A stretch of 64,000 nt of DNA from Scylla paramamosain (GCF_035594125.1 NC_087186.1:2496728-2560727); one strand, 5' to 3'. Shown: positions 1 to 11,786, numbered from the stretch's first letter. A program made the numbers and translations. Notes: a model not told the origin generated them from the letters alone.

Positions 1-900
1 CACAAACTTTTTTTTCACCTTCTTTATATACTTTAAGAAATTCATCCCACTTCTCTTGGTCCCCTGTAGCCTTATGGAATCTATCCCATCTCTCCTCTTG
101 AAAAAACTTCAAGTTATCTGCCTTACAGTAGTTTAATCTCCCAGCATGATGTTCTTCATTCCTTTGATTTTCTATTTCCTCATTTATATTGAATTCTATG
201 GTAGCATGGTCACTTTTGGCTAATGGACACCCTATGTGAACATTCTCAATTCCTTCTGATTCCTTACTAAATAACAGATCTAGTCTTGTTTCTCCATCTT
301 TTCCAAATCTTGTATCTCCTTTTATCCATTGAGTTAATATATTATCTATTGTCAGGTGTAATAATTTATTTCCCCAAGATGATTCTGTTCCCTCTGTGTA
401 CCACTGTTCCTAACACACCTCCTTACAGTTAAAGTCTCCCATCATGATCAATTTATCACCACTTAGCACTTTCTCTGTCCAGTTCATTGTGTGTTTTATC
501 ATAATTTCATATTATTCATTTGACCAGGCAATGGTTTTTGGTGGTATGTACATCACTATGTATTGCCTCTTTTTGCCTTGTGTATTTTCCACTCCAATTT
601 TTATTGCCTCAACTAATCCTTTGCTATATTCTATTTCAACCACCTTTAAGCTTTTCTTAACTAGAAACATCACTCCTCCTCCTTCCTTATATGTTCTACT
701 TCTTTTCCATAAATTATACTGATTTTGCCCAATGTTCTTTACCTCTAGCTCATCATATAATTTTATTTATGTGAGGGCCATTATATATCGACTTTTCTGA
801 TTTAAATAAACATTTATTCCTGAGATAAGTCTGTTAATGTTAGTGTAAGCTACCTTCAAAATGTCCTTTTTTCTCCTTAGCTTGTTTCCCTGTTCTCCCT
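1..900 (-). pseudogene. LINE endonuclease (EEP) domain, cut by left window edge
   Basis: Reading the minus strand gives an exonuclease-endonuclease-phosphatase domain of a non-LTR retrotransposon ORF2, the enzyme that nicks target DNA. Visible landmarks in order are NIN..LISG and MALT near 830-770, KEGGGVMFLVKK near 690-655, MMGDFNC near 446-425, and a TRLDLLF...AKSDHATIEF block near 290-190, whose SDH holds the catalytic histidine. The frame then stays open to base 1, so the reverse transcriptase should lie left of the window. Stops interrupt it at about 513 and at 410-412, so the copy is dead. It follows an ORF1 fragment at 1031-1447, the normal LINE order. The family is neither LINE-A nor LINE-B of this window. 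The domain call is firm; the clade is not assigned. Confidence 0.8.
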
Positions 901-1030
901 CCTGTTCAGGTACCACTTCCTCACTTTCATGTCCAACACCCTCTAACAGAATATCTCCTGCTCTTCCAATCTCTCTTCATTTTTTGCCTTTACTTCTTCC
1001 CTCATTTTAATCAGCTCTTTTCTTTCCTTT

Positions 1031-1447
1031 TCACTTAAGTCTCTTCTCAGCCATATGTTTTTTTGTTACCTCATCTTTAGCTAATCTCCAGATCCCTGCC
1101 AGAACCTCCTCAGCTTCCTTCTGTGATTTAAATCTTATTCTTATGTGTTTGTGTCCTTCACCAGCAAATTTCCCAACTCTATGATATTCTTCCACTTCAT
1201 CAATCAGACATCTTCCCTCCTCTTGTACCTTTCCCACCATTTTGTTTACTATCTCTTTCAGCTCTTTCTGTCTTACTGCTTTGTTGATTTCCTTAATTTC
1301 CTTAACCCCAAAGACAATTATACATTTCTTTTTGTCAACTCTCTCTTTTACAAGAGATTCATTTGTCTTGATAATATTTACCACCTTTTGTGTTATTTTG
1401 GCCTCATTTAATTGTTGTTCTATTATTTTCTCAAAGTTTACTGCCTC
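1031..1447 (-). pseudogene. LINE ORF1 C-terminal fragment
   Basis: A frame of about 137 codons, open from the microsatellite edge to a TGA at 1031, encodes a lysine/glutamate-rich protein. It has a KKCIIVFGVKE strand followed by EEYHRVGKF and HIRIRFKSQKEAEEVL. This pattern is typical of the RNA-binding C-terminal half of LINE ORF1 proteins, which coat the element RNA (family knowledge). The endonuclease of ORF2 begins about 130 bases downstream on the same strand, which supports one element. The 5' part is missing: the frame runs straight into the (GT)n(GA)n tract at 1452. The first Met at 1384 is probably not the native start. Confidence 0.6.
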
Positions 1448-1449
1448 TC

Positions 1450-1632
<183 letters not shown>

Positions 1633-1770
1633 ATTTTTAAAGAACTGACTCAATCTTGTAATATCTTGTCTATTATTTCACTTTATTATCCTTCACAATA
1701 TAGCGTACTTATTCACTGCTAAATGAATAAGGATTACAGTGTTAAAGGAGATATATCCAATTTGTCTTTA

Positions 1771-1842
1771 CTCAGTCCAAGACTTGAACCAAGGAACTTT
1801 TGGGTGTAAACTGAGCATGCTAACTCTTACACCACCATGCTG
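1771..1842 (-). repeat. tRNA-Val-like sequence (tRNA-derived SINE head or pseudo-tRNA)
   Basis: On the minus strand, TGGTGTAAGAG resembles a Pol III A box and GGTTCAAGTC a B box, with spacing like a tRNA. Between them GTTTACACC would place a TAC anticodon (valine) in the loop. The acceptor stem does not pair well and the B box departs from GGTTCGAAT, so a functional tRNA is unlikely. A SINE head or pseudo-tRNA fits better; no SINE body or tail was recognised. Confidence 0.45.
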
Positions 1843-3036
1843 TTTTAAATATAAAATTTTTATTCTTATTTATATTTGCATACTATGGGAAGCTGATGAT
1901 GTGAGCAGTTAGATTCCATTTTAATGGCTTGCACAGCGATTTCTCATACAACAAAACACATAACTAAAGGCAAAAAAGGGGTGTCAGTAACCCTTGTGAA
2001 AGATAAATTTTCAAGTTAAAACATATAACACCAAAGCTAAAATATATAATACCAAACACAACATACGGAAAACATTTTATTATATTAAACATATAACACA
2101 TGCATAACACTCACCAATGCATAATTAATAGAGAGGGAATTCATAGGAGGTAGGGGACAGGGGAGGGTGCACAGCTCTCTTCTAGTACTCACAAATTTGT
2201 GCCTGCATATTTTGAATCATCATATATCACCATACATCCCAGATGTGTTAGCAGGAGGATGCAAGAAGGCATGCATTTTAAACTTTGTAATTTTACTTAC
2301 CTCTGACCGAAGCTTGTATCACCAGATTTTTGCCCTCGTATAAAGAAAATAGTTCCTAATTTACTCATCTTGTATCATCAGTTTCTTGCATATTGGATGT
2401 TCTTATAATGGGGCATCCCTATACTTGCACCACCACTTCCATTAATAATGCATTCCAATGATCTTTTGCTCTTTTTTGGGAAATGTGTACATCTTTATTT
2501 GCTATTCTCTTATTATTTTTTTTATGTAATCTCAAAGATAAAGTTGGGCTTTCTTGCTAAAATGTCTTCTTCCCACAAATTAGTAGACCATATTCAAGTC
2601 TCCTAATTACTGTCTTTACTCCAGCTTGGGTAACTGTAATTTCCCTAACCTCCTCATAATTTGAACTTTGAAAATTTGGTGAATATCTTGTTGCTGTTAA
2701 CAGTTTCTTCAAATTTGGATTCAACTTTAATGTGGGCCTTATAAATGATATGATAATTTTCCTAATCATCTATCAAGTTACATATGTAAAAGTTATCCTA
2801 CTATTTGCTAATCATGCATACATATTTCTCACTCTTCATTTATGATCCCCTGATATTTGTTTAGTATATCCTTATTTCTTTCCTTTCTTACTTATTTTAA
2901 TATTTCAAGGCCTAATATGTACCAGTAATCAGGCCTTACATTACTTTATCCAAATCTAATCACAATTTTTGTTTGCATTATCTACTACTTACTGTTCCAG
3001 CCATTTAATTTCACAAAAGCTTCCTGCTAGTACTTG
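1843..3036. other. AT-rich DNA with no recognised gene
   Basis: No convincing open frame or repeat end was recognised. A 70-codon minus frame at 2557-2769 has no known motif. Confidence 0.6.
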
Positions 3037-3238
3037 TGTAGTGCCAGGACGTAATATTAAGCTAACATAAGTAATATTAGATTAACATAAGTAGAATTAG
3101 TGCCAAGACGTAATATTAAGCTAACATAAGTAATATTAGTTAATATAAGTAGAATTTAGTTAGTATAAGAATTATTGGTAAGATTTAGTCGTTATTATAT
3201 CATGCATACATCCCCGAGACATGCAGACACAGACAACA
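3037..3238 (+). repeat. Candidate solo LTR with adjacent primer-binding-like site
   Basis: The segment starts TGTAGTGCC and ends ACAACA, the TG...CA ends of an LTR. Four bases later TGGCGCCCATGGG (3242-3254) resembles a primer-binding site for tRNA-Lys. Its first seven bases match the LTR start of the Ty3 element at 8485. It contains two 59-base direct copies (3041-3099 and 3100-3158). No second LTR or internal coding was found, so this is tentative. Confidence 0.35.
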
Positions 3239-3459
3239 TGTTGGCGCCCATGGGAAATAGGTGATCAATTTTCTTTATGAATAAAGGTATTATTTTCATA
3301 CAAGGTATTAGCTTGTGGCTAGAATTTTTCACCTTGTTACTCAGAAGAACAAATACACCAGGTCATGATATGAGTAAAATAATGTAAATGTTTATTATAC
3401 GGTTGAAACAAATCATTTGTGAATTACCTCGAGGAAGAATCTGAAAACTACAGAGGTTC
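3239..3459. other. Unassigned spacer before LINE-A copy A1
   Basis: No gene recognised. It would be leader sequence if the LTR call to the left is right. Confidence 0.4.
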
Positions 3460-5955
3460 ATAGCGTGGGGGACACCGGCCTGATTCCCGCTTAGAGAGAT
3501 CTTGGCAACAAAAATCTAATAAAAAAAATGCCCACTTAAATGCCAGTCCCATAAAAGGGTCAAAGCAGTGGTCAAAAATTGCTGAATAAGTGTCTTGAAA
3601 CCTCCCTCTTGAAGGAATTCAAGTCATAGGAAGGTGGAAATACAGAAGCAGGCAGGGAGTTCCAGAGTTTACCAGAGAAAGGGATGAATGATTGAGAATT
3701 CTGGTTAACTCTTGCATTAGAGAGGTGGACAGAATAGGGATGAGAGAAAGAAGAAAGTCTTGTGCAGCGAGGCCACGGGAGGGGAGGAGGCATGCAGTTA
3801 GCAAGATCAGAAGAGCAGTTAGCATGAAAATAGCCGTAGAAGACAGCTAGATATGCAACATTGCGGCGGTGAGAGAGAGGCTGAAGACAGTCAGTTAGAG
3901 GAGAGGAGTTGATGAGACGAAAAGCTTTTGATTCCACCCTGTCTAGAGGAGCAGTATGAGTGGAACCGCCCCAGACATGTGAAGACATGTCTGGGGCCCA
4001 GACATGTGAACCACCTCCATACATGGATGGATAAGGCCCTTGTACAGTGTTAGCAGCTGGGGGGGGAGAGAAAAACTGGCAGAGACATCTCAGAACGCCT
4101 AACTTCATAAAAGGTGTTTTAGCTAGAGATGAGATGTGAAGTTTCCAGTTCAGATTATAAGTAAAGGGCAGACCGAGGATGTTCAGTGTAGAAGAGGGGG
4201 ACAGTTGAGTGTCATTGAAGAAGAGGGGATAGTTGTCTGGAAGGTTGTGTTGAGTTGATAGATGGAGGAATTGAGTTTTTGAGGCATTGAACAATACCAA
4301 GTTTGCTCTGCCACAATCAGAAATTTTAGAAAGATCAGAAGTCAAGCGTTCTGTGGCTTCCCTGCGTGATATGTTTACCTCCTGAAGGGTTGGACGTCTA
4401 TGAAAAGACATGGAAAAGTGCAGGGTGGTATCATCAGCGTAGGAGTGGATAGGACAAGAAGTTTGGTTTAGAATATCATTAATGAATAATAAGAAGAGAG
4501 TGGGTGACAGGACAGAACCCTGAGAAACACCACTGTTAATATATTTAGGAGAAGAACAGTGACCGTCTACCACAGCAGCAAAAGAACGGTCAGAAAGGAA
4601 ACTTGAGATGAAGTTACAGAGAGAAGGTTAGAAACCGTAGGAGGGTAGTTTGGAAATCAAAGCTTTGTGCCAGACTCTATCAAAAGCTTTTGATATGTCC
4701 AAGGCAACAGCAAAAGTTTCATCCAAATCTCTAAAAGAGGATGACCAAGACTCAGTAAGGAAAGCCAGATCACTAGTAGAGCAGCCTTGACGGAACTCAT
4801 ACTGGCGATCAGATAGAAGGTTGTGAAGTGATAGATGTTTGAGAATCTTCCTGTTGAGGATAGATTCAAAAACTTTCGATAGGCAGGAAATTAAAGCAAT
4901 GGGACGGTAGTTTGAGGGATTAGAACAGTCACCCTTATTAGGAACAGGTTGAATGTAGGCAAACTTCCAGCATGAAGGAAAAGTAGATGTTGACAGACAG
5001 AGCTGAAAGAGTTTGACTAGGCAAGGTGCAAGCATGGAGGCACAGTTTTGCAGAACAATTGGAGGGACCCCATCAGGTCCATCAGCCTTCTGAGGGTTTA
5101 GGCCAGCGAGGGCATGGAAAACATCACTGCAAAGAATTTTAATATGTGGCATGAAGTACTCAGAGGGTGGAGGAGAGGGAGGAACAAGCCCAGAATTCTC
5201 CAAGGTAGAGTTTTTTGCAAAGGTTTGAGCGAAGAGTTCAGCTTTAGAAATAGATGTGGTAGCAATGGTGCCATCTGGTTGAAATAGAGGAGGGAAAGAA
5301 GAAGAAGCAAAGTTATTGGAGATATTTTTGGCTAGATGCCAGAAATCACAAGGGGAGTTAGATCTTGAAAGGTTTTGTCATTTTCTGTTAATGAAGGAGT
5401 TTTTGGCTAGTTGGAGAACAGACTTGGCATGGTTCTAGGCAGAAATATAAAGTACATGAGATTCTGGTAATGGAAGGCTTAAATACCTTTTGTGGGCTAC
5501 CTCTCCATCATGTATAGCACGAGAACAAGCTGTGTTAAACCAAGGTTTACAAGGTTTAGGACAAGAAAAAGAGTGAGGAATGTACGCCTCCATGCCAGAC
5601 ACTATCACCTCTGTTATGCGCTCAGCACACAAAGACGGGTCTCTGACACGGAAGCAGTAGTCATTCCAAGGAAAATCAGCAAAATACCTCCTCAGGTCCC
5701 CCCAACTAGCAGAGGCAAAATGCCAGAGGCACCTTCGCTTAGGGGGATCCTGAGGAGAGATTGGAGCGATAGGACAAGATAAAGATATGAGATTGTGATC
5801 GGAGGATCCCAACGGAGAAGAAAGGGTGACAGCATAAGCAGAAGGATTAGAGGTCAGGAAAAGGTCAAGAATGTTGGGTGTATCTCCAAGACGGTCAGGA
5901 ATATGAGTAGGGTGTTGCACCAATTGCTCTAGGTCAATGAAAGGTAGATGAAAAG
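3460..5955 (-). mobile_element. LINE-A copy A1, 5' truncated non-LTR retrotransposon
   Basis: This is a 2.5-kb minus-strand copy of the window's commonest LINE, here called LINE-A. Its 3' UTR (about 3460-3570) carries the family tail seen at seven other places, a GGCCAAGGGCAAC-type block, here split by about 23 extra bases after GGACACCGGCC. Then come the C-terminal domain, the reverse transcriptase and the endonuclease. Homology to the longest copy (47269-50595) stops near 5955, so the first 600-700 bases of the element are missing. A local duplication of the CAGACATGT segment lies at 3974-4013. Confidence 0.9.
3572..5203 (-). pseudogene. LINE-A reverse transcriptase and C-terminal domain (A1)
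   Basis: The reading frame encodes an RNA-directed DNA polymerase. Visible blocks are AGLNPQKADGPDGVPP, NYRPIALISCLSKVFE, ALDISKAFDRVWHKAL (first catalytic Asp), SGVSQGSVLSPTLFLLFIND and SYADDTTLHF (catalytic Asp pair). The thumb and C-terminal region follow down to 3572. A TAA at 4628, where copy A8 has a tyrosine codon, splits the RT between 4628 and 4573. An eight-base C run near 4060 shifts the thumb out of its ancestral frame. The copy is inactive, but both catalytic motifs survive. Confidence 0.9.
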
Positions 5956-5965
5956 TTAAATACAT
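5435..5965 (-). pseudogene. LINE-A endonuclease, C-terminal half (A1)
   Basis: This frame has the 3' half of the EEP endonuclease: a [18 protein letters not shown] block, [10 protein letters not shown], and [10 protein letters not shown] with the catalytic SDH. A linker follows ([15 protein letters not shown]) that leads towards the RT. It ends at a TAG after YISA. The same TAG at the same codon is present in copy A8 at 48645, 43 kb away. Another stop lies near 5385 before the RT frame resumes at 5203 in the same phase. The N-terminal half with GDFN is absent because the copy is 5' truncated. Confidence 0.85.
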
Positions 5966-6218
5966 CTCTGATGGACCTAGATTGAAGTTTTTTACAGGGA
6001 TGCAAATGCGTGTGTGAGAAGAGATAGATAAGAGTTTTGCTGTGGGATGAAAAGGCTCACTCTCTTAAAAGGTAAAATGCTGCTATGGACAGACTGAGTT
6101 CAGATAAGGCACTTCTTGATGAAGGAGAATAGATTTATTGTTTTTAGCCTGAGGATGCCAGCAGAGAGGCAAAATGTAGCAAAAAAATAAAGTTGAAGAA
6201 AACTTCAGAGTTTCTCTG
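5956..6218. other. Unassigned sequence between LINE-A A1 and the (AT)n tract
   Basis: It does not match the 5' part of the longest LINE-A copy and no frame with a known motif was seen. Confidence 0.5.
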
Positions 6219-6388
<170 letters not shown>

Positions 6389-7091
6389 CACACTTTGTTG
6401 CACAGTAAATGCCTAAGGAAGTTGTAGATCACTTGCTGCTTCCAAAGCCATAATGCAAAAGGCTAACATTCCCTAAACACTATTATTATTATTATTCAGT
6501 GGCCTATGATCTACATCATGGGTTCCCAGACCAAGGGTTGGGACCCCAGTGGGGTCAGAATGCTCCTTATTAAGGAGTCATAAACAGGTTATGGGGTCAG
6601 TGAGGTACCCCACAGGGTCTGGAGATGTGAAACATCTAACCCGGGGTTATGAGACCATGCCAAATTCAGTGGTGTATAGTACTTTCATTGAGAAAAATAA
6701 TAGATTAAATAGTAAATAATAATTGTTTCAGCCCATAAATAATTAAAAATATTACTCTATGATTACAGGTATGCATTATTATTAAGGTATTTATTTGACA
6801 TTATTATTATCCATTTTCTAACAAAAGGCAATTATGAAATTACATTTGCATAATTGGTAATAGTACCCAGCTTGTACCTGTGGGTTGAGGCTTAACGTGT
6901 TTCATAGGTTGTCAGTTTTACTTGCATAATAAGTGCTTAGCTATATGACTGACACTGTAGCTTTGCTGATTGCTCAGACTGTGCTCTGGGCTTTTGAGTG
7001 ACAGGTTCATGTTGTTAGTGTGGTGTTTTTTTTTATGGTATATTGTACTGGTTTTTAATTGAGGGTAAAATACATGGTGTCAAATAAACGA
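6389..7091. other. Unassigned AT-rich sequence
   Basis: No coding signal. GGGTTCCCAGACC at about 6510 followed by GGGACCCC resembles one end of a hAT-type MITE, but its partner end was not found. Confidence 0.45.
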
Positions 7092-7092
7092 A

Positions 7093-7094
7093 AC

Positions 7095-7126
<32 letters not shown>
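7093..7126. repeat. (AAT)n microsatellite
   Basis: About 11 tandem AAT units. Confidence 0.97.
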
Positions 7127-7128
<2 letters not shown>

Positions 7129-7407
7129 GTAGGGTTAAAATAGCATCATGTTTGTAATTGCAAAATTTGAGAATTTCATTTATGATTACAGTCATACCTT
7201 GTGATTTGAATGTCCTTCAATTTGAACAACTCCCAATTTGAAGAAGGTTGCTAAACAAATTGTCCTCCAATTCGAATGCAATCCTCCATTTCGAACACAA
7301 GCGACACCACTTGGTCCCTCTCCTCCTCCCCCTTCCTTTCCCTCCTCCCTTCTTTGCCCCTCTCTCCCACCCCTCCCCATATCCTTCCTCCCTCTATCTT
7401 CCCACCC

Positions 7408-7408
7408 A

Positions 7409-7469
<61 letters not shown>
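7408..7469. repeat. (CT)n microsatellite
   Basis: About 30 CT units with one TTT slip, after a pyrimidine-rich stretch from 7318. Confidence 0.97.
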
Positions 7470-7473
<4 letters not shown>

Positions 7474-7499
7474 TAATTTACTCTCCTTCCCTGTATATC

Positions 7500-7851
<352 letters not shown>

Positions 7852-8031
7852 TTAGTTCAAAATAAAAACTGTTTACACTACAACAACTGTTTTCAAGACT
7901 GAAGATGGCAGGAACTATCGATGACTCACCATTTTGAGGTTGGTATTTATTTACAATGGTATTTTGTGTAAAAAAAATAAATAAATAAATAAATATTTTA
8001 AGATCATTGTTTTTGTATCTAACATATAGGT

Positions 8032-8282
8032 CAGGAGTTCTCCAACTTTTGCAAGCTGGTCTCCCCTAAAGCTGGTACAAAGCAGTTGGGACTTCCCCTA
8101 TTCCCTGTGCCACCCACTCCCCAACTATGCCACCATGGATAGATAAATAGATATATAGCTGCAACTCCTTTGTACTAATAGCCAGAGTTGATGATTTTCC
8201 ATTTTTTTTTCCTTTTCCATCCCCTGCTCCCGACCCACCCACCCCTGGAGAATGTTCATGCCCCCAAGGATAAGAACCACTG
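8032..8282. mobile_element. hAT-like MITE
   Basis: Ends CAGGAGTTCTCCAAC and, on the opposite strand, CAGTGGTTCTTATCC are inverted relatives of the common hAT terminal sequence CAGNGGTTCTC. The flanking octamers (ATATAGGT and GCATAGGA) match only in part. No coding capacity. Confidence 0.4.
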
Positions 8283-8484
8283 GCATAGGATAATCCACTT
8301 TTTTGTCTTTTTAAGGATGAGTCAAATACCATCTAATATGCCTAAATATACAATACTTCATGTTTTCTTTTACTGCATTTTTTGTATAATTTAAGTTATT
8401 TTCATTCAATTCTATGTTTAGGACACAATATAAAATTCATAAAAATGAGAGAAAAAAAATGGGGTTTTGGGACCTAGAACATAT

Positions 8485-8605
8485 TGTAGTGAAAGCAGCC
8501 ATCAACACTTCCTGCCTGCTGTTTCATCATGTGGGAGCAAGTCTCCCGCCATCCTTGATTGCGTGATGGGCCCCCAGCTGCTCATTGGCTACGGAAGTCA
8601 CGTGG
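8485..8605 (+). repeat. 5' LTR remnant of the Ty3 element
   Basis: Matches 10284-10405 with scattered differences (for example CATCATGTGGGAGCAAGTCT in both), then breaks off into protease coding sequence, marking the internal deletion junction. Confidence 0.85.
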
Positions 8606-8639
8606 CCAAGAAGAAGACGTGTTGGCAGCTCAGCAGCCC

Positions 8640-9041
8640 CTAGTAGCCGAGCAGCAGCTGTGTGGAATCACTGGGCACTGCAAACAGTTGAAGGGGCCAG
8701 TGGAGGCCAGGATCAAGGTTGGCGGAACGGAGAAGCACCTACCCATCTACACGGCTGATGTGGGCAAGAACTTACTGGGCCTTGATTACCTCCAGCAGAG
8801 CAAAGCGGTGCTACACTTCGAAGAAATGACCATGGAGGTCGGGGGCAACGTGGTGCCACTGCAGGAGGGCTGCGACGACGCATGGGAGTGTGAGGTTTCA
8901 GTTGAAACCCACAAGACCCACACCGCGCCATTACCCAAAGCCAGCCACCACTGCCGCTTAAGCAGGGAGCTGGAGGGGGAAGGCTCAGTAAACCCGGAGG
9001 ATGTGCATGGTGGCGTGGCTAACCTCTCCTTTGAGATGTGA
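8640..9041 (+). pseudogene. Ty3 retropepsin remnant
   Basis: This frame resembles the C-terminal half of a Ty3-type aspartic protease: KGPVEARIKVGGTEKHLPIY, then ADVGKNLLGLDYLQQSKAVL with the LLGLDYL turn that follows the protease flap in this family. The active-site D-T/S-G part would lie upstream and is lost at the LTR junction. The tail to 9041 is the low-complexity protease-RT linker. The frame ends at a TGA and the RT begins 170 bases later. It cannot encode a working protease. Confidence 0.65.
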
Positions 9042-9209
9042 ATGAGGCCAGTTGGTGAGGCGCTGGGTGTGTATGAGGATGTGCAGAAGGCTGGGGGCCC
9101 GGAAGATCACTTCGAGGACACGCAGAAGAGCAGCACTGGTGTTCCACCTCATCTGCAGGATTTATTGCAGTGAACCTCGGTATGCCTGTCAGAGGAGCAG
9201 GCTAATGAG

Positions 9210-9926
9210 GTGAAGGAAGTGCTAACTCATTATGCGGATGTTTTCTCGAAGGGTGATCATGACCTAGGCCGGACCACCCTGGTAAAGCACCATATTCACA
9301 TAGGGGACAGCAGACCAATCAAGCTGCCTCCCCAGAGGATCAAGCCGGCTCAGAGGATTGAGGTAGAAAAGGCCGTGGAGGAACTGCTTGCGCAGGGTGT
9401 AATAGAAAAATCATGTAGCCCATGGAGTGCCGCTGTAGTGCTAGTTAAGAAGAAAGACGGGTCCACAAGGTGTTGAGTGGATTACCGGGGACTTAACACA
9501 GTGACGACGAAGGACTCTTACCCGTTACCGAGAGTAGACGACATGCTAGATGCTCTCACAGGGGCCCAGTGGTTCTCCACCTTAGACTTGAAGTCCGGGT
9601 ATCATCAGGTGGAGATGACCGAGGAGGATAAGGAAAAGATGACCTTCTCATATGGGCAGGGACTATTCCAGTTCAAGGTAATGAGTTTTGGACTGGTGAA
9701 TGCCCCGGCTACCTTTGAGCGTTTGATGGAGCATGTGTTGGACAGACTGTTATGGAAAAGTGCCCTGGTATACTTGGATGTGTTAGTGTATGCTAACTCA
9801 TTCATATGGGCTCTAGAGAGGCTGAAAACAGTGCTGGACAGGTTCAGGGCAGCTAATCTGAAACTAAGCCTGAAAAAGTGCTGCCTCTTCCAGAGGGAAG
9901 TGCCGTTTCTCAGGCACATAGTTTAG
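9210..9926 (+). pseudogene. Ty3 reverse transcriptase, stop codon and missing catalytic Asp
   Basis: The sequence reads IKLPPQRIKPAQRIEVEKAV, GVIEKSCSPWSAAVVLVKKK, then VDYRGLNTVTTKDSYPLPR, FSTLDLKSGYHQVEM, FKVMSFGLVNAPATFERLM and LVYLDVLVYANSF, the ordered blocks of a Ty3 RT. A TGA at 9474-9476 interrupts it just before VDYRGLN. The catalytic box normally reads YLDDVLVY in this family (established knowledge). Here it is YLDVLVY, so one Asp codon appears deleted in frame. The frame stops at 9926 near the RT thumb. Two separate inactivating changes make this a dead copy. Confidence 0.88.
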
Positions 9927-10283
9927 TGAAGGAGATCAAGTCTGGCTGCATAACCCACGACGAAAGAAGAGATCCTGGGAGAGAGCGACCCTATCATGAT
10001 GGAGGAAAACGAAGAAGTAGAAGATCTGTGTCCCTTGGGCTGGGCACTGGCAGTCAGACATCGGGCCAGTGGTAGGGATGCCTAGGTGAGAGCGACACCC
10101 TCCAGTGTGGAGTAAGGAATATGTTTAGTTTGTTTGCCTACAAAATGAAAGTTTTAGTTTGTTTAGTACCAGAATTTAAAGTTTTTAGTTTGATTTTGAA
10201 TATGTCATATTTATTTTTCCCATGCTGTAGAGTGTAAGGAGTTGGGGAGCGAGGACGCTCAGTCTTTTCACAGGAGGGGGTAG
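9927..10283 (+). other. Residual Ty3 internal sequence with polypurine tract
   Basis: No RNase H or integrase motif visible. The last 13 bases are the purine-rich tract AGGAGGGGGTAG that should prime plus-strand synthesis. Confidence 0.5.
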
Positions 10284-10965
10284 TGTAGTGACAGCAGCCA
10301 TTACTGCCTCCTGCCTGCTGTTTCATCATGTGGGAGCAAGTCTTCTGCCATCCCTGATTGCGTGATGGGCCCCCCAGCTGCTGACTGGCCACGGAAGTCA
10401 CGTGGTCAAGAGCTGGATCTTGATTGGAAGTGGCATGAAGGGCAGAGAGGGGACACGGCAGGCAGGAGACAAAGGCCAGCAACAGCAGGCAGTAAGGCAC
10501 TTGCAGCAGCAGCGTGTGGACCTGCGCTCCGATTTCAGTCGCCCAAAAGTTTTGTAAGTGGTTCGTGCTCCTTCAAGAACTCTTTCGAGAGTCAGCAAGT
10601 GATCCGGAAGGGGAGGCGCAAACTCGCAATAGGAGTCTGTACACGGGTAACAGACAATACATGGAAATTGAAAAGACAGTGTTTACTTAACTGGCCTGGC
10701 TGGGAACAAAGGATGGCAGGCGGGTGAGGGCGAGGACACCAGGAACGAGGCCAGATGGCGAGGTGATTCATGCAGAAAAAGAGGTGAGTTACGGGTCACT
10801 CTGCCATTGGAGGTATGGCTGTCACCACCATCCTCACACGACGAACCGGGCTGGCCAGGGTACAGAAGGCCAGGGAGTAACAAGACCGAGGACCAAGGTC
10901 GGGCTGGCCAGAGTACCGAGGGCCAGGGAGCAATGAGGCCGAGAACAAAGATGGGTTTCGTTACA
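10284..10965 (+). repeat. 3' LTR of the Ty3 element (682 bp)
   Basis: TG...CA ended, follows a polypurine tract, and its first ~120 bases are duplicated at 8485. An internal near-repeat AGGTCGGGCTGGCCAGAGTA / CGGGCTGGCCAGGGTACAGA lies near 10845-10920. Confidence 0.8.
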
Positions 10966-11080
10966 ATATGAATTTTCTTCTACAGTACTTTGAGTGGGAT
11001 AAATTGCTTCCCAATATGAACATTCCCAATTCAAATAGCCCAAAAGAACCAATTCAGTTTCAATCTGAGGTACCACTGTA

Positions 11081-11194
11081 CCCTTTTTCTAGTAAAAAAA
11101 ATTTAAATGTTTTCTGTGTTTTCCTTTACATAAATACCATCATATGACCTAAAAGTCACACTAGTGCTGTAAATGTAGATGTAAACAAACATTT

Positions 11195-11200
<6 letters not shown>
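11081..11200. other. Unassigned spacer
   Basis: AT-rich, no gene recognised. Confidence 0.5.

Positions 11201-11282
<82 letters not shown>
11201..11282. repeat. (AT)n microsatellite
   Basis: About 41 AT units. Confidence 0.98.
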
Positions 11283-11284
<2 letters not shown>

Positions 11285-11544
11285 TTCAGATTGTCTTTTC
11301 ATTTGACTATTACAAACTTCTCAAGTTTTCTTCTTTCTTCTTATTTCACAAATTATTTTTTACTAGTTTATTCTTATTTTTTTTAAGTTGACTTTACATT
11401 TATTCCATGCTTCTTTTTTTTTTCTATTAAGCTTGTTCACATTTAACAGTGAAACATTTTTTTTTTCCACCTTTTTATCAGTCCATTACAAAGGAATGAA
11501 CAGTTCTAATAATTGTTGGTATGCTCTAGAGAAGTAGTTGTATT
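11283..11544. other. T-rich unassigned sequence
   Basis: No gene or repeat end recognised. It would be intron of the SDR gene if its next exon lies further left. Confidence 0.4.
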
Positions 11545-11682
11545 TCTGGTGCAAAAACAGTCACTAAGTGTGTATTTACGTAGCTGTATTTACCTAGTTG
11601 TGGTTTACAGGAGGGGAGTAATCTCATAGTATCCCATCTCTATATCTATCCAGTTTGGTCTTAAAGGCATGGACAGTTATGG
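11545..11682 (-). pseudogene. CR1-like LINE 3' end fragment
   Basis: The minus strand reads VHAFKTKLDRYRDG, the terminal motif of CR1/L2-type LINE reverse transcriptases. The 59808-60171 fragment has the equivalent LESFKRRLDKFMDGDN. Downstream lies a short TACCTAG/TATTTAC-rich tail instead of poly(A). Only the last ~15 codons and the 3' UTR remain. It lies within or next to the intron following the host exon at 11809. Confidence 0.55.

Positions 11683-11786
<104 letters not shown>

Larger units (their letters stand above)
8485..10965 (+). mobile_element. Ty3-type LTR retrotransposon, internally deleted
   Basis: The element starts TGTAGTGA at 8485 and ends TTACA at 10965, flanked on both sides by ATAT (8481-8484 and 10966-10969), a 4-base target duplication. 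The first ~120 bases repeat the start of the 3' LTR at 10284. Most of the 5' LTR, the primer-binding site and gag are gone. A purine-rich tract, AGGAGGGGGTAG, directly precedes the 3' LTR. Between the LTRs only protease and RT remnants remain. No RNase H, integrase or envelope-like frame was recognised. Confidence 0.85.
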
